Assembly (NCBI GenBank): GCA_023957385.1
Contig: JAMLGZ010000001.1
Span: 186,001 to 250,000, forward strand
Direction of reading: 5' to 3'
Length of the DNA stretch: 64,000 nucleotides
From: Brumimicrobium sp.
Lineage (GTDB): Bacteria > Bacteroidota > Bacteroidia > Flavobacteriales_D > Crocinitomicaceae
The position numbers and the translations under genes were made by a program. Below are positions 1 to 8,562 of this stretch, piece after piece. The notes beneath the pieces are model-generated. The model saw only the letters and a program-made list of their open reading frames with translations. It ran no database searches and was not told the origin of the DNA. How positions within the stretch are numbered: position 1 is the first letter of the stretch; the number at the start of each line of letters is the position of its first letter.

Positions 1-327
1 GAAATAGTAGAATTGAGTTCCAACGCCTCATTTTATGAAGTATTTCGAAATATGGTGGTTTGGGGAGAGAATGGTTCTTTTTTTACCTATAAAAATGGAC
101 GTCGCTATGAAATAGCTAATTATATTCCGGAAGAATTTAAATTGCGTGATGGAATTGTAGCTTTTCGTAATCTCAATAGAGGCATTTCTGTTTTCCATAA
201 TGAGACAGTTGAATTAGTGAGTAATCTGATTGATGCACCTTTTGAAGTGAATGGAAATACTGTCCAAGTTAGAGTTACTAGAGGAAATTATCAGTATTTT
301 AAGAATGGATATCGTTACGAGGATTGA
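1..327 (+). CDS. C-terminal end of an unrecognised protein (5' truncated)
   Basis: The reading frame is open from base 1 without a clear start; the first possible initiator is a TTG at 13, so this is most likely the tail of a longer protein that begins outside the window. The visible part has about 108 residues. It is rich in aromatic and Asn/Gly residues and contains two related phrases, FFTYKNGRRYE and YQYFKNGYRYE, about 70 residues apart, which suggests a repeated beta-rich unit. No catalytic motif, membrane segment or T9SS tail is visible. It ends one base before the convergent gene at 329. I do not recognise the family and propose no function. Confidence 0.6.
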   Translation, partial: EIVELSSNASFYEVFRNMVVWGENGSFFTYKNGRRYEIANYIPEEFKLRDGIVAFRNLNRGISVFHNETVELVSNLIDAPFEVNGNTVQVRVTRGNYQYFKNGYRYED

Positions 328-328
328 A

Positions 329-736
329 TCACCCAATCATTACTCCTTTACATTCAAGGATAGGTACCACAACCATATTCTCTTCTTTCACAGACTCTGC
401 TAGAAAAATATATTTCTTGTCATACATCTCTGATGCAATCCAAAAACTCACCCAAAATTCATTATTGAGTTGAAGTACATCTTCCATAACTGGTTCGATA
501 ATTACAGCACTCTTAGCAGGTATGTCTCCCAACGATTTACGTAGAATATCCGTTTTTATTTCTTCGTTAGTTTCTTCTATTTTGAGGTATCCTTTAGAAG
601 TTACTAATACTTGTTCTAACTCCTCCTCCCGATTATTGATTAAATAGACATCAAACACATCTATGTCATCTTCTTGTTCTTTCACAATAGCTACATAAAC
701 TCCTTCAACAACAGGTCTTTTCAGCTTCTCATTCAT
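329..736 (-). CDS. Conserved-looking hypothetical protein, 135 aa
   Basis: A small, acidic, soluble protein without signal peptide or membrane segment. The sequence alternates short beta-like stretches (VEGVYVAIVKEQ, VFDVYLINN, EQVLVTSKGYLKI) with charged loops, consistent with a compact beta-sandwich, but I recognise no named domain. Its ATG overlaps the stop of the upstream beta-lactamase-like gene by four bases (ATGA), so the two are probably translated from one message with lipB and the isomerase further upstream. Function unknown; the reading frame itself is well supported by the coupling and by its codon use, which matches its neighbours. Confidence 0.75.
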   Translation of the reverse strand: MNEKLKRPVVEGVYVAIVKEQEDDIDVFDVYLINNREEELEQVLVTSKGYLKIEETNEEIKTDILRKSLGDIPAKSAVIIEPVMEDVLQLNNEFWVSFWIASEMYDKKYIFLAESVKEENMVVVPILECKGVMIG

Positions 737-1947
737 TCGTCTGTTTGCTCTAAAATTCGCATTAATATAGTATAATATTCTGGGATATCTCCAGGATGAT
801 TCGATTTATAATCTATTTTAGGATTATAAGTAACTGGAATTTGATCTTCTTGACGTTTATGCCCAGTGCGCACCATTACTACATTCAAAGAAGGAATGGC
901 TACAATATATTGCCCTAAAATTCCACGGGCATAAATTGCAGGATGTTGTGGATCGTGATAAATCCAAAATTGGAGCCCATAAAATGGGGAAGCCTCACTA
1001 ATGGGTGTGATAAGTTCAGTTAATGTTGTACTATCAATAATTGTTTTTCCATTCCATTTTCCGTAATTGAGAATAAGTTGTCCAAATTTTGCAAAATCTC
1101 TCGTGGTTGCATAGGCACAACAAAACGCTTTTTCCATCCCGTTCTCTTGGTCTAAACTCCACAAGAGATCATTTTCTGTTCCTATTTTTGACCATACTTT
1201 TTCTTCTAAATACTCAGTGGGGTATTTCCCTGTGGCTTCTTTTAATATCAAACCTAAAAGCTCAGTATTGCCACTTTTATAGTTGAAATCATGTGTCTTT
1301 TCTTTTGCGAATCCCTTACTTTTCATAACCTTAATGAGGTCAGATGAGTAATATGCCTCAGCATTATCAGATAGTGGATTTTTCCCACTTTCTTCCCATA
1401 CCAGATCACTTGACATAGCTAACACATCTCGGATTGTAACACCCTCATCATTAGGCATTCGGAAAGGTAGATAATCTTTAATTAAAGCATCAAAACTTGA
1501 AATTTTCCCTTCGTCTATAGCTATACCAATTAAAAGTCCAATCAAACTTTTACCAGCAGAAAAACTGTTGCTTTTGGTATGTATAGTGTGCTTCTCAAAA
1601 TAAGTCTCTGATATAATTTCTTGGTTTTTGATAACTAAGAAAGAAGTTGTTTGTAAGCCTTCCATGAAAGAAATGGCTTGTGCATCTAATGGGATGAGCT
1701 TAGGATTTATTTTCCATGCTTCGGGATGTAAATCATGTTTAGCAGTGCGTGTTGGAAAAATAATAGAATCATAAATATCAGGACCTTTTTTCCCTTTTAA
1801 GTATGTTTCTTGGATTCCTTTATACAGATAGGTTCGCCCCGTGAGCAAAACAAATAAATTAAGAAGTATCAGAATAGCGACAAGAAGAACTAAAAAATAT
1901 TTCAGTATGCTTCTAAATCTTGATTTTTTCATAGGAGAATTTGGCAT
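733..1947 (-). CDS. Serine hydrolase of the beta-lactamase / penicillin-binding (class C-like) family
   Basis: A 404-residue protein with an N-terminal membrane anchor (about residues 14-36, hydrophobic LVLLVAILILLNLFVLL) followed by an exported alpha/beta hydrolase of the class C beta-lactamase/DD-peptidase fold. The nucleophile motif SxxK is S130-A-G-K133, and the second motif is Tyr223 in NYKSGN. No convincing KTG is seen near the C-terminus; GHKRQ may occupy that place. Such proteins are usually esterases or peptidases acting on cell-wall or small ester substrates, not true antibiotic-degrading enzymes. The start overlaps the end of lipB by 35 bases, or 20 if Met6 is used. Substrate unknown. 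Confidence 0.82.
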   Translation of the reverse strand: MPNSPMKKSRFRSILKYFLVLLVAILILLNLFVLLTGRTYLYKGIQETYLKGKKGPDIYDSIIFPTRTAKHDLHPEAWKINPKLIPLDAQAISFMEGLQTTSFLVIKNQEIISETYFEKHTIHTKSNSFSAGKSLIGLLIGIAIDEGKISSFDALIKDYLPFRMPNDEGVTIRDVLAMSSDLVWEESGKNPLSDNAEAYYSSDLIKVMKSKGFAKEKTHDFNYKSGNTELLGLILKEATGKYPTEYLEEKVWSKIGTENDLLWSLDQENGMEKAFCCAYATTRDFAKFGQLILNYGKWNGKTIIDSTTLTELITPISEASPFYGLQFWIYHDPQHPAIYARGILGQYIVAIPSLNVVMVRTGHKRQEDQIPVTYNPKIDYKSNHPGDIPEYYTILMRILEQTDE

Positions 1948-2632
1948 TAAAAATAGTAGTAAAATGTTTTTTAAATTTCTCTTTCACCTCATCCATATCT
2001 ACGGAATGACCCAATTCTTTCTGAAGTGAAGTTACGCTTTTATCTTCAATTCCGCAAGGAACAATGTGATTAAAATAGTTTAAGTCTGTATTAACGTTAA
2101 AACCTATCCCATGCATCGTCACCCAACGAGACGATTTTACACCCATTGCACAAATTTTTCGCTCATTTTTATGCCCTTCGTCCCACATCCAAACACCTGT
2201 TAATCCTTCAATCCTACCAGCTTGTAAACCATATTCTGCTAAAACTTGAATAACTGTTTCTTCCAAAAAACGCATGTATTTATGGATGTCTGAGAAAAAA
2301 TAAGTGTCCAAGTCTAAAATAGGATATACAACTAATTGTCCAGGTCCATGGTAAGTAATATCCCCTCCACGGTTAATTTTATAAAATGTAGCTTTTACTT
2401 TATGAAGCAGTTCGTCTGTTAATAATAAATGGCGTGGGTCTCCGCTCTTACCGAGTGTATAAACATGTGGATGCTCACAAATAAGAAGATAATTTTTGGT
2501 TGCTTCGCTTGATTGGTGATTTCGAATGGCAATTTTTAGGTCAACTGTTTTTTTAAAAAGTTCTTCTTGATAATCCCACGCCTCTTTATAATCAATAAGA
2601 CCTAAATCTTTAACTATAACTGCTGCTGCCAT
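1913..2632 (-). CDS. lipB: Octanoyl-[acyl carrier protein]:protein N-octanoyltransferase LipB
   Basis: LipB moves the octanoyl group from acyl carrier protein to the lipoyl domains of 2-oxoacid dehydrogenases and the glycine cleavage H protein, the first step of lipoate synthesis in the cytoplasm. The 239-residue protein carries the family signature RGGDITYHGPGQ at residues 88-99, the catalytic lysine (K166 in AMGVKSSRW) and the acyl-accepting cysteine (C193 in VPCGIEDK). Length fits the family, with a slightly long N-terminus. It starts one base after the stop of the sugar isomerase gene, and its 3' end overlaps the next gene by 35 bases, so all are likely co-transcribed. Confidence 0.95.
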   Translation of the reverse strand: MAAAVIVKDLGLIDYKEAWDYQEELFKKTVDLKIAIRNHQSSEATKNYLLICEHPHVYTLGKSGDPRHLLLTDELLHKVKATFYKINRGGDITYHGPGQLVVYPILDLDTYFFSDIHKYMRFLEETVIQVLAEYGLQAGRIEGLTGVWMWDEGHKNERKICAMGVKSSRWVTMHGIGFNVNTDLNYFNHIVPCGIEDKSVTSLQKELGHSVDMDEVKEKFKKHFTTIFNAKFSYEKIKI

Positions 2633-2633
2633 G

Positions 2634-3620
2634 CTATCTTTTTTCTAATTCTGATTTTAAGAAAACAATAGACTTTATATCAATAGTATCCTTTTTATTT
2701 AAGTCTGCTAAATAGATTGAAGCCCAATCTACAAGGTGAACTAAATAAAACATTTCTAATATATTATCTTTTCCTACACCATTTATAAATAGAATGTTAG
2801 ATGTTTTAGGTTCAATTATTTCTTTAGATAATTGAAAGCGTAAAATATTCCTTTTTGAGGTGAATTGTGACTCAAAGAACACAGCAGCAAACCGATCATT
2901 TCCTCCTTCCCAACCTACTAATTCATTATGGTTCATCTCGGGGATTATATGATGATACACCAATTGTTTACTGTTTTCATTAAATTGTTGACGGGCACGA
3001 ATTATAATTCCTTCCAATTCGGCATTCCCATATAACACGCCTTGTTTTTGATAAAGATGTTGAGCTAAAACCTTTGCTTGCTTCTTAATTTGCATTAATT
3101 CATCGCTTAAGAAGTTTCTAGCTTTACCAACAGATTGCATGGAAGTTTTAGAAACAAACCCCGCTTTTGTAAAAATATCTATCAATTGAATAAGAGAAAA
3201 TGCCAGCATACTACGTGGTGGATTTCCTCCAGGTATTTTTACAAAATCATAATTATTTTTCTTGCAGAATTGCATTAATTCTCCTCCCGAGCAAATTCCA
3301 ATGATTGTTGATTTTCGCTTTTTAGCTTCAGCAACTGCGGCAAGAGTTTCTTCTGTGCTTCCAGAATAAGAGGAAGCAATAAACAATGTTTTCTCACTCA
3401 CAAAAGCAGGTATGTCGTAATTTTGCACTAAAACGACAGGTATCTTGATTTCATTTAGAAACAACTTTTCAGTTATTTTCCCACCTATTCCGGATCCTCC
3501 CATTCCACAAACCACAACCTGATCGAATGATTTATTTGAAATACTTGAATATATAGTATTCTCTGCAATCTCAAGTGCATCTGCAATTTGTTTAGGAAAT
3601 TGGGCTACTAGTTTTTCCAT
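2634..3620 (-). CDS. Bifunctional phosphoglucose/phosphomannose isomerase (SIS domain)
   Basis: A 328-residue SIS-domain sugar isomerase of the short PGI/PMI type that interconverts fructose-6-phosphate with glucose-6-phosphate and mannose-6-phosphate. The first SIS half shows the phosphosugar-binding loops CGMGGSGIGG (about residues 38-47) and SSYSGSTEE (about 83-91). The second half carries PEMNHNELVGWE, which holds the conserved Asn/His/Glu region of the active site, and a C-terminal lysine-rich helix. It is the first gene of the leftward group with lipB. The name rests on these motifs; the balance of glucose and mannose activity cannot be read from sequence. Confidence 0.88.
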   Translation of the reverse strand: MEKLVAQFPKQIADALEIAENTIYSSISNKSFDQVVVCGMGGSGIGGKITEKLFLNEIKIPVVLVQNYDIPAFVSEKTLFIASSYSGSTEETLAAVAEAKKRKSTIIGICSGGELMQFCKKNNYDFVKIPGGNPPRSMLAFSLIQLIDIFTKAGFVSKTSMQSVGKARNFLSDELMQIKKQAKVLAQHLYQKQGVLYGNAELEGIIIRARQQFNENSKQLVYHHIIPEMNHNELVGWEGGNDRFAAVFFESQFTSKRNILRFQLSKEIIEPKTSNILFINGVGKDNILEMFYLVHLVDWASIYLADLNKKDTIDIKSIVFLKSELEKR

Positions 3621-3873
3621 ACGAGATAAACATTCTTTTAAATGAGGTGGTAAAGTAACGGAAAAAATAGGAAATCTTTAAGGGAAGTAAATATTATTTT
3701 ATTTTACTTCTTATTTTCAACGAGGATAATGTGTTAGACCCCGACATTCATTTGTTAATTAATTTCCATATTTTAACCTATACAAATCAAATACATGTGT
3801 ATAAATGCACAACGGGTTAAATTAATATTAAAATTTTACAGAACAATTTGTACTTTTACGCATTATTTGTATC

Positions 3874-4572
3874 ATGACTGAGAACGGCTTGAAAATATTA
3901 TTAATTGAAGACGAAGAGAGTTTAAGCAATGTCATAGCATTGAACCTAAAACTAGAAGGGTTTGAAGTAATTACTGTGTTAAACGGAAGGGAGGCTCTTT
4001 CCTATACTGAACGACTAGGGACGTTTGACTTAGTGATTTTAGATGTGATGCTCCCAGAAATTAGTGGTTGGGATATTTGCTCTACTTTTAAGCGTGTAGC
4101 TAGCACACCTATTTTATTTATTTCTGCTAAAGGAAGTTCTTTAGATAAAATTAAAGGGTTAAAACTTGGGGCTGATGATTATTTGGCAAAGCCTTTCGAT
4201 TTGGAAGAATTATTATTGCGGGTGCAAATACTTATTTCTCGTAATAGAAAAGAATCTTCAGTTGAAAACAAATTACAAATTGGAAGTTTTGATGTGGATC
4301 TGAATACGTATGAGGTAAAGCAAGAAGGAAAATTAATAGCTTCTTTAACTAAAAGAGACGTACAACTTTTACAACTCTTTAAGAAAAATGAAGGAAAAGT
4401 GTTATCGCGTGATTTTATTTTGGATGAATTATGGGGGAGAGAGTTAGAAATTACTACGCGAACCATAGATAATTATATCCTAAGTTTTAGAAAACTATTT
4501 GAAAAGGATGTTAAAAATCCACACTATTTCCACAGCATTCGGGGAGTTGGATATAAATTCTTAAATAATTAA
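3874..4572 (+). CDS. OmpR/PhoB-family response regulator, no partner kinase nearby
   Basis: A two-domain transcription regulator of 232 residues. The receiver domain has the acidic pair E12/D13, the phosphorylation site D57 (LVILDVMLP), the switch Ser84 and the conserved K106 (DDYLAKPF). The C-terminal half is a winged helix with typical TKRDVQLLQLF and HSIRGVGYKF segments. It resembles the RprY-type regulators of Bacteroidota. No histidine kinase lies next to it, so it is an orphan in this window. It is preceded by about 250 bases without a gene, and a possible -7-like TACTTTTA lies at 3851. The ATG at 3874 gives the expected N-terminus. Confidence 0.92.
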   Translation: MTENGLKILLIEDEESLSNVIALNLKLEGFEVITVLNGREALSYTERLGTFDLVILDVMLPEISGWDICSTFKRVASTPILFISAKGSSLDKIKGLKLGADDYLAKPFDLEELLLRVQILISRNRKESSVENKLQIGSFDVDLNTYEVKQEGKLIASLTKRDVQLLQLFKKNEGKVLSRDFILDELWGRELEITTRTIDNYILSFRKLFEKDVKNPHYFHSIRGVGYKFLNN

Positions 4573-4586
4573 GATAGGTTATAATA

Positions 4587-5018
4587 ATGGATAAACAAAA
4601 GCAATTAAGATATGACAAAGCCTATTTACGTATGGCAGAAACATGGGCAAAATTATCTCATTGTCAACGAAAACAGGTGGGATCTCTTATCGTAAAGGAT
4701 GGGATGATTATTTCTGATGGCTATAATGGAACTCCATCTGGTTTTGACAACTGCTGTGAAGATGATGAGAATAAAACATTTTGGTACGTCTTACATGCCG
4801 AGGCAAATGCTATTCTTAAAGTAGCGCGTTCTACGCATAATGCAAAAGATGCTACGCTTTATTTAACAATGTCACCCTGTAAAGAATGTAGCAAGTTAAT
4901 TTTACAGGCTGGAATAGTGCGGGTTGTTTACATTCGTGATTATAAAGATATTTCGGGTGTAGAATTTTTAAGAATGTCAGGAATTACTGTTGACCAAATT
5001 GAAAATATTGATGAATAA
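4587..5018 (+). CDS. Deoxycytidylate (dCMP) deaminase, ComEB-like
   Basis: A zinc-dependent deaminase of 143 residues that converts dCMP to dUMP, feeding dTMP synthesis. The zinc and proton-shuttle motif H70-A-E72 and the second zinc motif PC98-KE-C101 are intact, and the substrate loop includes NGTPSGFDNC. It lies 14 bases after the response regulator and overlaps the protease gene downstream by eight bases, so it is probably part of one transcript. Together with dut at 8.1 kb and thymidine kinase at 27 kb it covers the pyrimidine deoxynucleotide routes visible here. Confidence 0.92.
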   Translation: MDKQKQLRYDKAYLRMAETWAKLSHCQRKQVGSLIVKDGMIISDGYNGTPSGFDNCCEDDENKTFWYVLHAEANAILKVARSTHNAKDATLYLTMSPCKECSKLILQAGIVRVVYIRDYKDISGVEFLRMSGITVDQIENIDE

Positions 5019-6609
5019 TTCACGTAAGACACTTGTTCCTCTTGTGGCAGCTTTATTCTTAATTTTTGGAATGATGCTGGGTTTATTCCTCAATAAAGGT
5101 AAAAGTCCACTCATAGGAGGTGAAAATGATAAATATGGAAAGAAACTAGCAGATATATTTGATATTATTGATAAGAATTACGTGGATTCGATTAATAAAG
5201 ATGATTTATTTGAGAAAACGGTTTCAGAACTTTTACATAATTTAGATCCACACTCCAACTATATAGCTGCACGTGATTTGAAAGAGATGACGGAAAGCAT
5301 ACAAGGTCAGTTTGGTGGCGTTGGAATTCGCTTTACTGTGTTTGATGATACTTTGAATGTAGTAAATGTGATAGAAAATTCTCCATCTGAACGTGAAGGA
5401 ATCCAGAAATTTGACCAAATTATAGAGGTTAATGGTGAAAATATTGCAGGAGTTAAAATTTCCAACGACCGAGTGCGTGAATTATTAAAGGGAACGGTAG
5501 GAAGTAAGGTAACAGTTCAGATTAAACGCAAAAATCAAACGTTCGAAAAAACAATTATACGAGGAAATGTTCCTATTACTTCTTTGAACGCAGCATATAT
5601 GATGACGGAAGATATTGCTTATATGCAATTGACACAGTTTAGTTTGACTTCTGCGAATGAATTCTATTTAGCCGCATCAAATCTGAAAAGTCAAGGGATG
5701 AAAAGTCTGATTTTAGATTTGCGTTATAATGGAGGAGGAGTAATGAGTAGCGCTGTTTCTATTCTGGAAGCCTTTTTACCAAAAGGAGCTAAGATTGTAT
5801 CTACCAAAGGTAAAAATACTCCAGAAGAAATCATCTATGCACAAAGTCAACCTTTCTTAAAAGATATAAATTTAGTGGTACTTATTAATACAAATTCTGC
5901 TTCTGCTAGTGAAATTGTTGCTGGTGCCATTCAAGATAATGACCGTGGTACTATTATTGGACGTCGTTCTTTTGGAAAAGGGTTAGTTCAACAAGATATT
6001 CAATTAAAAGATGGTAGTGATCTTAGACTCACTATTTCACGATATTATACACCAACAGGAAGAAGCATACAAAAACCATATAGTAATGGAACGTATGAAG
6101 AATATTTAATGGATGAGGTTAATCGATATGAAAGTGGTGAATTGTATAAATTAGATAGTTCTCTTTTTGTTGATTCTCTAAAATATACGACCCCGAAGGG
6201 TAAGGTTGTATATGGAGGTGGTGGAATTATGCCAGACATTTTTGTACCTCTTGATACATTAGATTATTCGAGTTATTACCGTCGTCTTAAATATGCGAAT
6301 GCTTTTAATGAATTTTCGTATGCTTATGTACGAAAAAATAATTTGAATCAATATACTAATCTAGTTGATTTTGATAAGCGTTTTGTGGTTTCTCAAAAGA
6401 TATTAGATGATTTTGTGGCATTTGCTAGCAAGAAATTTAGTATTTCCCTCTTTAGAAATGATTATCAACATTCTTTGCAACGAATTAAAACAGATTTAAA
6501 GGCAGAAATTGCTCGTCAGAGATGGTTGGAGAATGGTGCTTTTTATATTTTTAATCAAAGGGATAAGGATATTGAAAAAGCGGTGGAAGTATTAAAAAAA
6601 GAGAAGTAA
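5011..6609 (+). CDS. C-terminal processing peptidase (S41 family, CtpA-like)
   Basis: A membrane-anchored S41 serine protease of 532 residues. Residues about 7-27 form a signal anchor (LVPLVAALFLIFGMMLGLF). A PDZ domain follows (GGVGIRFTV to VTVQIKR). The catalytic region has the SASASE motif near residue 300 and the general-base lysine in FGKGLVQQ near residue 323, so the Ser/Lys dyad is present. Such enzymes trim C-termini of periplasmic or cell-envelope proteins. I chose the ATG at 5011 over an upstream TTG at 4990 because it gives a clean signal anchor; it overlaps the deaminase stop by eight bases. The C-terminal 150 residues are helical and unassigned. Confidence 0.92.
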   Translation: MNNSRKTLVPLVAALFLIFGMMLGLFLNKGKSPLIGGENDKYGKKLADIFDIIDKNYVDSINKDDLFEKTVSELLHNLDPHSNYIAARDLKEMTESIQGQFGGVGIRFTVFDDTLNVVNVIENSPSEREGIQKFDQIIEVNGENIAGVKISNDRVRELLKGTVGSKVTVQIKRKNQTFEKTIIRGNVPITSLNAAYMMTEDIAYMQLTQFSLTSANEFYLAASNLKSQGMKSLILDLRYNGGGVMSSAVSILEAFLPKGAKIVSTKGKNTPEEIIYAQSQPFLKDINLVVLINTNSASASEIVAGAIQDNDRGTIIGRRSFGKGLVQQDIQLKDGSDLRLTISRYYTPTGRSIQKPYSNGTYEEYLMDEVNRYESGELYKLDSSLFVDSLKYTTPKGKVVYGGGGIMPDIFVPLDTLDYSSYYRRLKYANAFNEFSYAYVRKNNLNQYTNLVDFDKRFVVSQKILDDFVAFASKKFSISLFRNDYQHSLQRIKTDLKAEIARQRWLENGAFYIFNQRDKDIEKAVEVLKKEK

Positions 6610-6646
6610 ACTTTACTTTTTACGTATTTTAGCAAAAATAAACGAG

Positions 6647-7423
6647 ATGAGTTACGAAAATATATTAGTAGAACAAAAGGAAAGAATCCAGGTAATTACG
6701 ATTAATAGACCTAATCAGTTAAATGCATTAAACAAGGCAACAATTCAAGAATTACACGATGCTTTAGACTCGGCTGATAAAGATGCTGGAACACGTGTAA
6801 TTATTTTAACGGGAAGTGGGGAGAAATCCTTTGTTGCTGGCGCAGATATTAAAGAATTTGCAGATTTTGATATTGCACAAGGAAAAGATTTAGCTGTACA
6901 AGGACAAAAAAAATTATTTGATTTTGTACAAAATTTAAGTACACCTGTTATAGCTGCGGTCAATGGATTTGCACTTGGTGGAGGATTAGAATTAGCTATG
7001 GCTTCGCATATTCGTGTAGCATCCGATAATGCTAAATTAGGTTTACCAGAAGTATCCCTAGGTGTAATTCCTGGTTATGGAGGAACTCAACGTTTGGCTC
7101 AATTAGTTGGAAGAGGAAAGGCGATGGAAATGATTATGACTGCCGGAATGATTTCAGCTGAAGAAGCCAAAGAATGGGGCTTAGTAAATCATGTGGTTCC
7201 ACAAGCAGAACTACTTGCTTTAGCAGAGAAAATAGCAGGAAAAATATGTAAGAACTCGGGAACAGCCATTTCATGTGCCATTCGTGCGGTTAATGCTAAC
7301 TATACAGATGGCGTGAATGGATTTGAGAAAGAAATTGAAGAATTCGGAAATTGTTTCGGTACCGAAGAGTTTGTAGAAGGTACAACTGCTTTCGTTGAAA
7401 AAAGACCAGCTAATTTTCGCTAA
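6647..7423 (+). CDS. Enoyl-CoA hydratase/isomerase (crotonase family)
   Basis: A soluble 258-residue crotonase-fold enzyme that hydrates 2-enoyl-CoA in fatty acid oxidation or related pathways. The oxyanion-hole segment FVAGADIKEF and the segment ALGGGLELAMA are present. Both catalytic glutamates of true hydratases are kept: one in GGGLELAMA and one in LPEVSLGVIPGYGGTQRL. Length is that of the classical mitochondrial and bacterial enzymes. It sits 38 bases after the S41 protease and eight bases before purN, so it is probably in the same transcript, though the pathways are unrelated. The exact chain-length preference cannot be told. Confidence 0.93.
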   Translation: MSYENILVEQKERIQVITINRPNQLNALNKATIQELHDALDSADKDAGTRVIILTGSGEKSFVAGADIKEFADFDIAQGKDLAVQGQKKLFDFVQNLSTPVIAAVNGFALGGGLELAMASHIRVASDNAKLGLPEVSLGVIPGYGGTQRLAQLVGRGKAMEMIMTAGMISAEEAKEWGLVNHVVPQAELLALAEKIAGKICKNSGTAISCAIRAVNANYTDGVNGFEKEIEEFGNCFGTEEFVEGTTAFVEKRPANFR

Positions 7424-7431
7424 GAATAAAC

Positions 7432-8010
7432 ATGAAAAAACGAATTGCCATTTTTGCTTCCGGTAGTGGTAGCAATGCCCTTAAAATGATAGACCATTTT
7501 AAGGAGAATGCGTATAGTGAAATTGCACTTTTAGTGACTAATAACCCGAATGCTGGCATTTTAGAAAAATCAAAAGACTTGGTGCCACAAGAAATCATCA
7601 CAAATGATCAAGCGAATGATGGTGAGTTCCTTACAGATTTAATGCACTTAAACGGGATAGATTATATCGTTTTAGCAGGATATTTACGTAAAATCCCCGT
7701 GGATTTGATTCATTTTTATCCTGAGCAAATTATAAATATACATCCTGCTCTTTTACCCAATTATGGAGGTAAAGGAATGTACGGAATGAATGTACATAAA
7801 GCTGTATATGAAAATCAGGAAAAAGAATCAGGCATCACCATTCATCTTGTGAATGAGTTATACGATAAGGGTAAAACCTTATACCAACATAAAGTAGAAA
7901 TAGCTCCAGAAGATACTCCTGAAATGATTCAACAAAAGGTGTTAAAAGTAGAGCATTTGTATTTTTCGAAAGTGGTGGATGAGTATATTCAATCCCAACA
8001 TAAGAAATAA
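7432..8010 (+). CDS. purN: Phosphoribosylglycinamide formyltransferase (GART)
   Basis: PurN transfers a formyl group from 10-formyltetrahydrofolate to GAR in purine synthesis. The 192-residue protein has the phosphate-binding N-terminus FASGSGSNA, the catalytic segment with N102 and H104 (INIHPALLPNY) and the catalytic aspartate D145 (NELYDKG), matching the Asn/His/Asp set of the family. The loop after HPALLP reads YGGKGMYG, as is usual for Bacteroidota. It starts eight bases after the hydratase gene and is followed by a 109-base gap with a promoter-like box before dut. Confidence 0.94.
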   Translation: MKKRIAIFASGSGSNALKMIDHFKENAYSEIALLVTNNPNAGILEKSKDLVPQEIITNDQANDGEFLTDLMHLNGIDYIVLAGYLRKIPVDLIHFYPEQIINIHPALLPNYGGKGMYGMNVHKAVYENQEKESGITIHLVNELYDKGKTLYQHKVEIAPEDTPEMIQQKVLKVEHLYFSKVVDEYIQSQHKK

Positions 8011-8069
8011 TAAACATTTCTCTGTTTATTGCTATTTATTTTTACGGTCACAATCTCACAAAAAAGACT

Positions 8070-8077
8070 TATTTTTG
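8070..8077 (+). promoter_or_regulatory. Candidate -7 box for dut
   Basis: TATTTTTG matches the Bacteroidota sigma-factor -7 consensus TAnnTTTG and lies 42 bases before the dut ATG in the only gap of this gene run above 100 bases. No clear -33 TTG was found at the usual spacing. Confidence 0.4.
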
Positions 8078-8119
8078 AAGTTTTAGAATACTTATTTAAT
8101 TAAATAACTACGATTATTC

Positions 8120-8554
8120 ATGAAAGTAAACATTATCAATCGATCTAAGCATGATTTGCCGCAATATGAAACGAGTGCATCTGCAGGTGTAGATTTACGT
8201 GCTAATATAGATACAACTATTACACTTAAACCTTTAGAAAGAACCTTAGTCAAAACAGGTCTTTTTCTTGAAATTCCTGTAGGATATGAGGCTCAAGTAC
8301 GACCTAGGAGTGGTTTGGCTCTTAAAAAAGGAGTTACTGTTTTAAATACTCCAGGAACTATTGATGCGGACTACAGAGGTGAAATCTGTGTGATTTTGAT
8401 TAACCTTTCTAATGACGATTTTATAATTGAAGATGGTGATAGAATTGCTCAAATGATATTCGCTAAGTTTGAACAAGCACAATGGCTAGAAGTAGAGGTT
8501 CTTTCAGAAACTGAAAGAGGTGAAGGTGGATTTGGTAGTACAGGTAAAAAATAA
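8120..8554 (+). CDS. dut: Deoxyuridine 5'-triphosphate nucleotidohydrolase (dUTPase)
   Basis: dUTPase cleaves dUTP to dUMP and pyrophosphate, keeping uracil out of DNA and supplying dTMP synthesis. The 144-residue trimeric-type enzyme shows all five motifs: [28 protein letters not shown] with the catalytic Asp, DRIAQMIF, and the glycine-rich C-terminal GGFGSTGK that closes over the active site. It begins a gene string (nucleotidyltransferase, TPR lipoprotein, DUF4292, EnvC-like) that I know to be conserved in Bacteroidota, and is followed eight bases later by the nucleotidyltransferase. Confidence 0.96.
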   Translation: MKVNIINRSKHDLPQYETSASAGVDLRANIDTTITLKPLERTLVKTGLFLEIPVGYEAQVRPRSGLALKKGVTVLNTPGTIDADYRGEICVILINLSNDDFIIEDGDRIAQMIFAKFEQAQWLEVEVLSETERGEGGFGSTGKK

Positions 8555-8562
8555 AATTTGAA

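Noticed and set aside
3684..3710. Terminator hairpin upstream of the response regulator
   Set aside because: The stem (GAAGTAAA/TTTACTTC) is short and AT-only with an 11-base loop, and it lies upstream of the start of both flanking genes, not after one.
4990..5010. TTG start for the S41 protease
   Set aside because: The ATG at 5011 gives a proper signal anchor and a short overlap with the upstream gene.
5320..5560. HtrA-like protease because of the PDZ domain
   Set aside because: The catalytic region is the Ser/Lys dyad of S41 peptidases; there is no trypsin-type triad.
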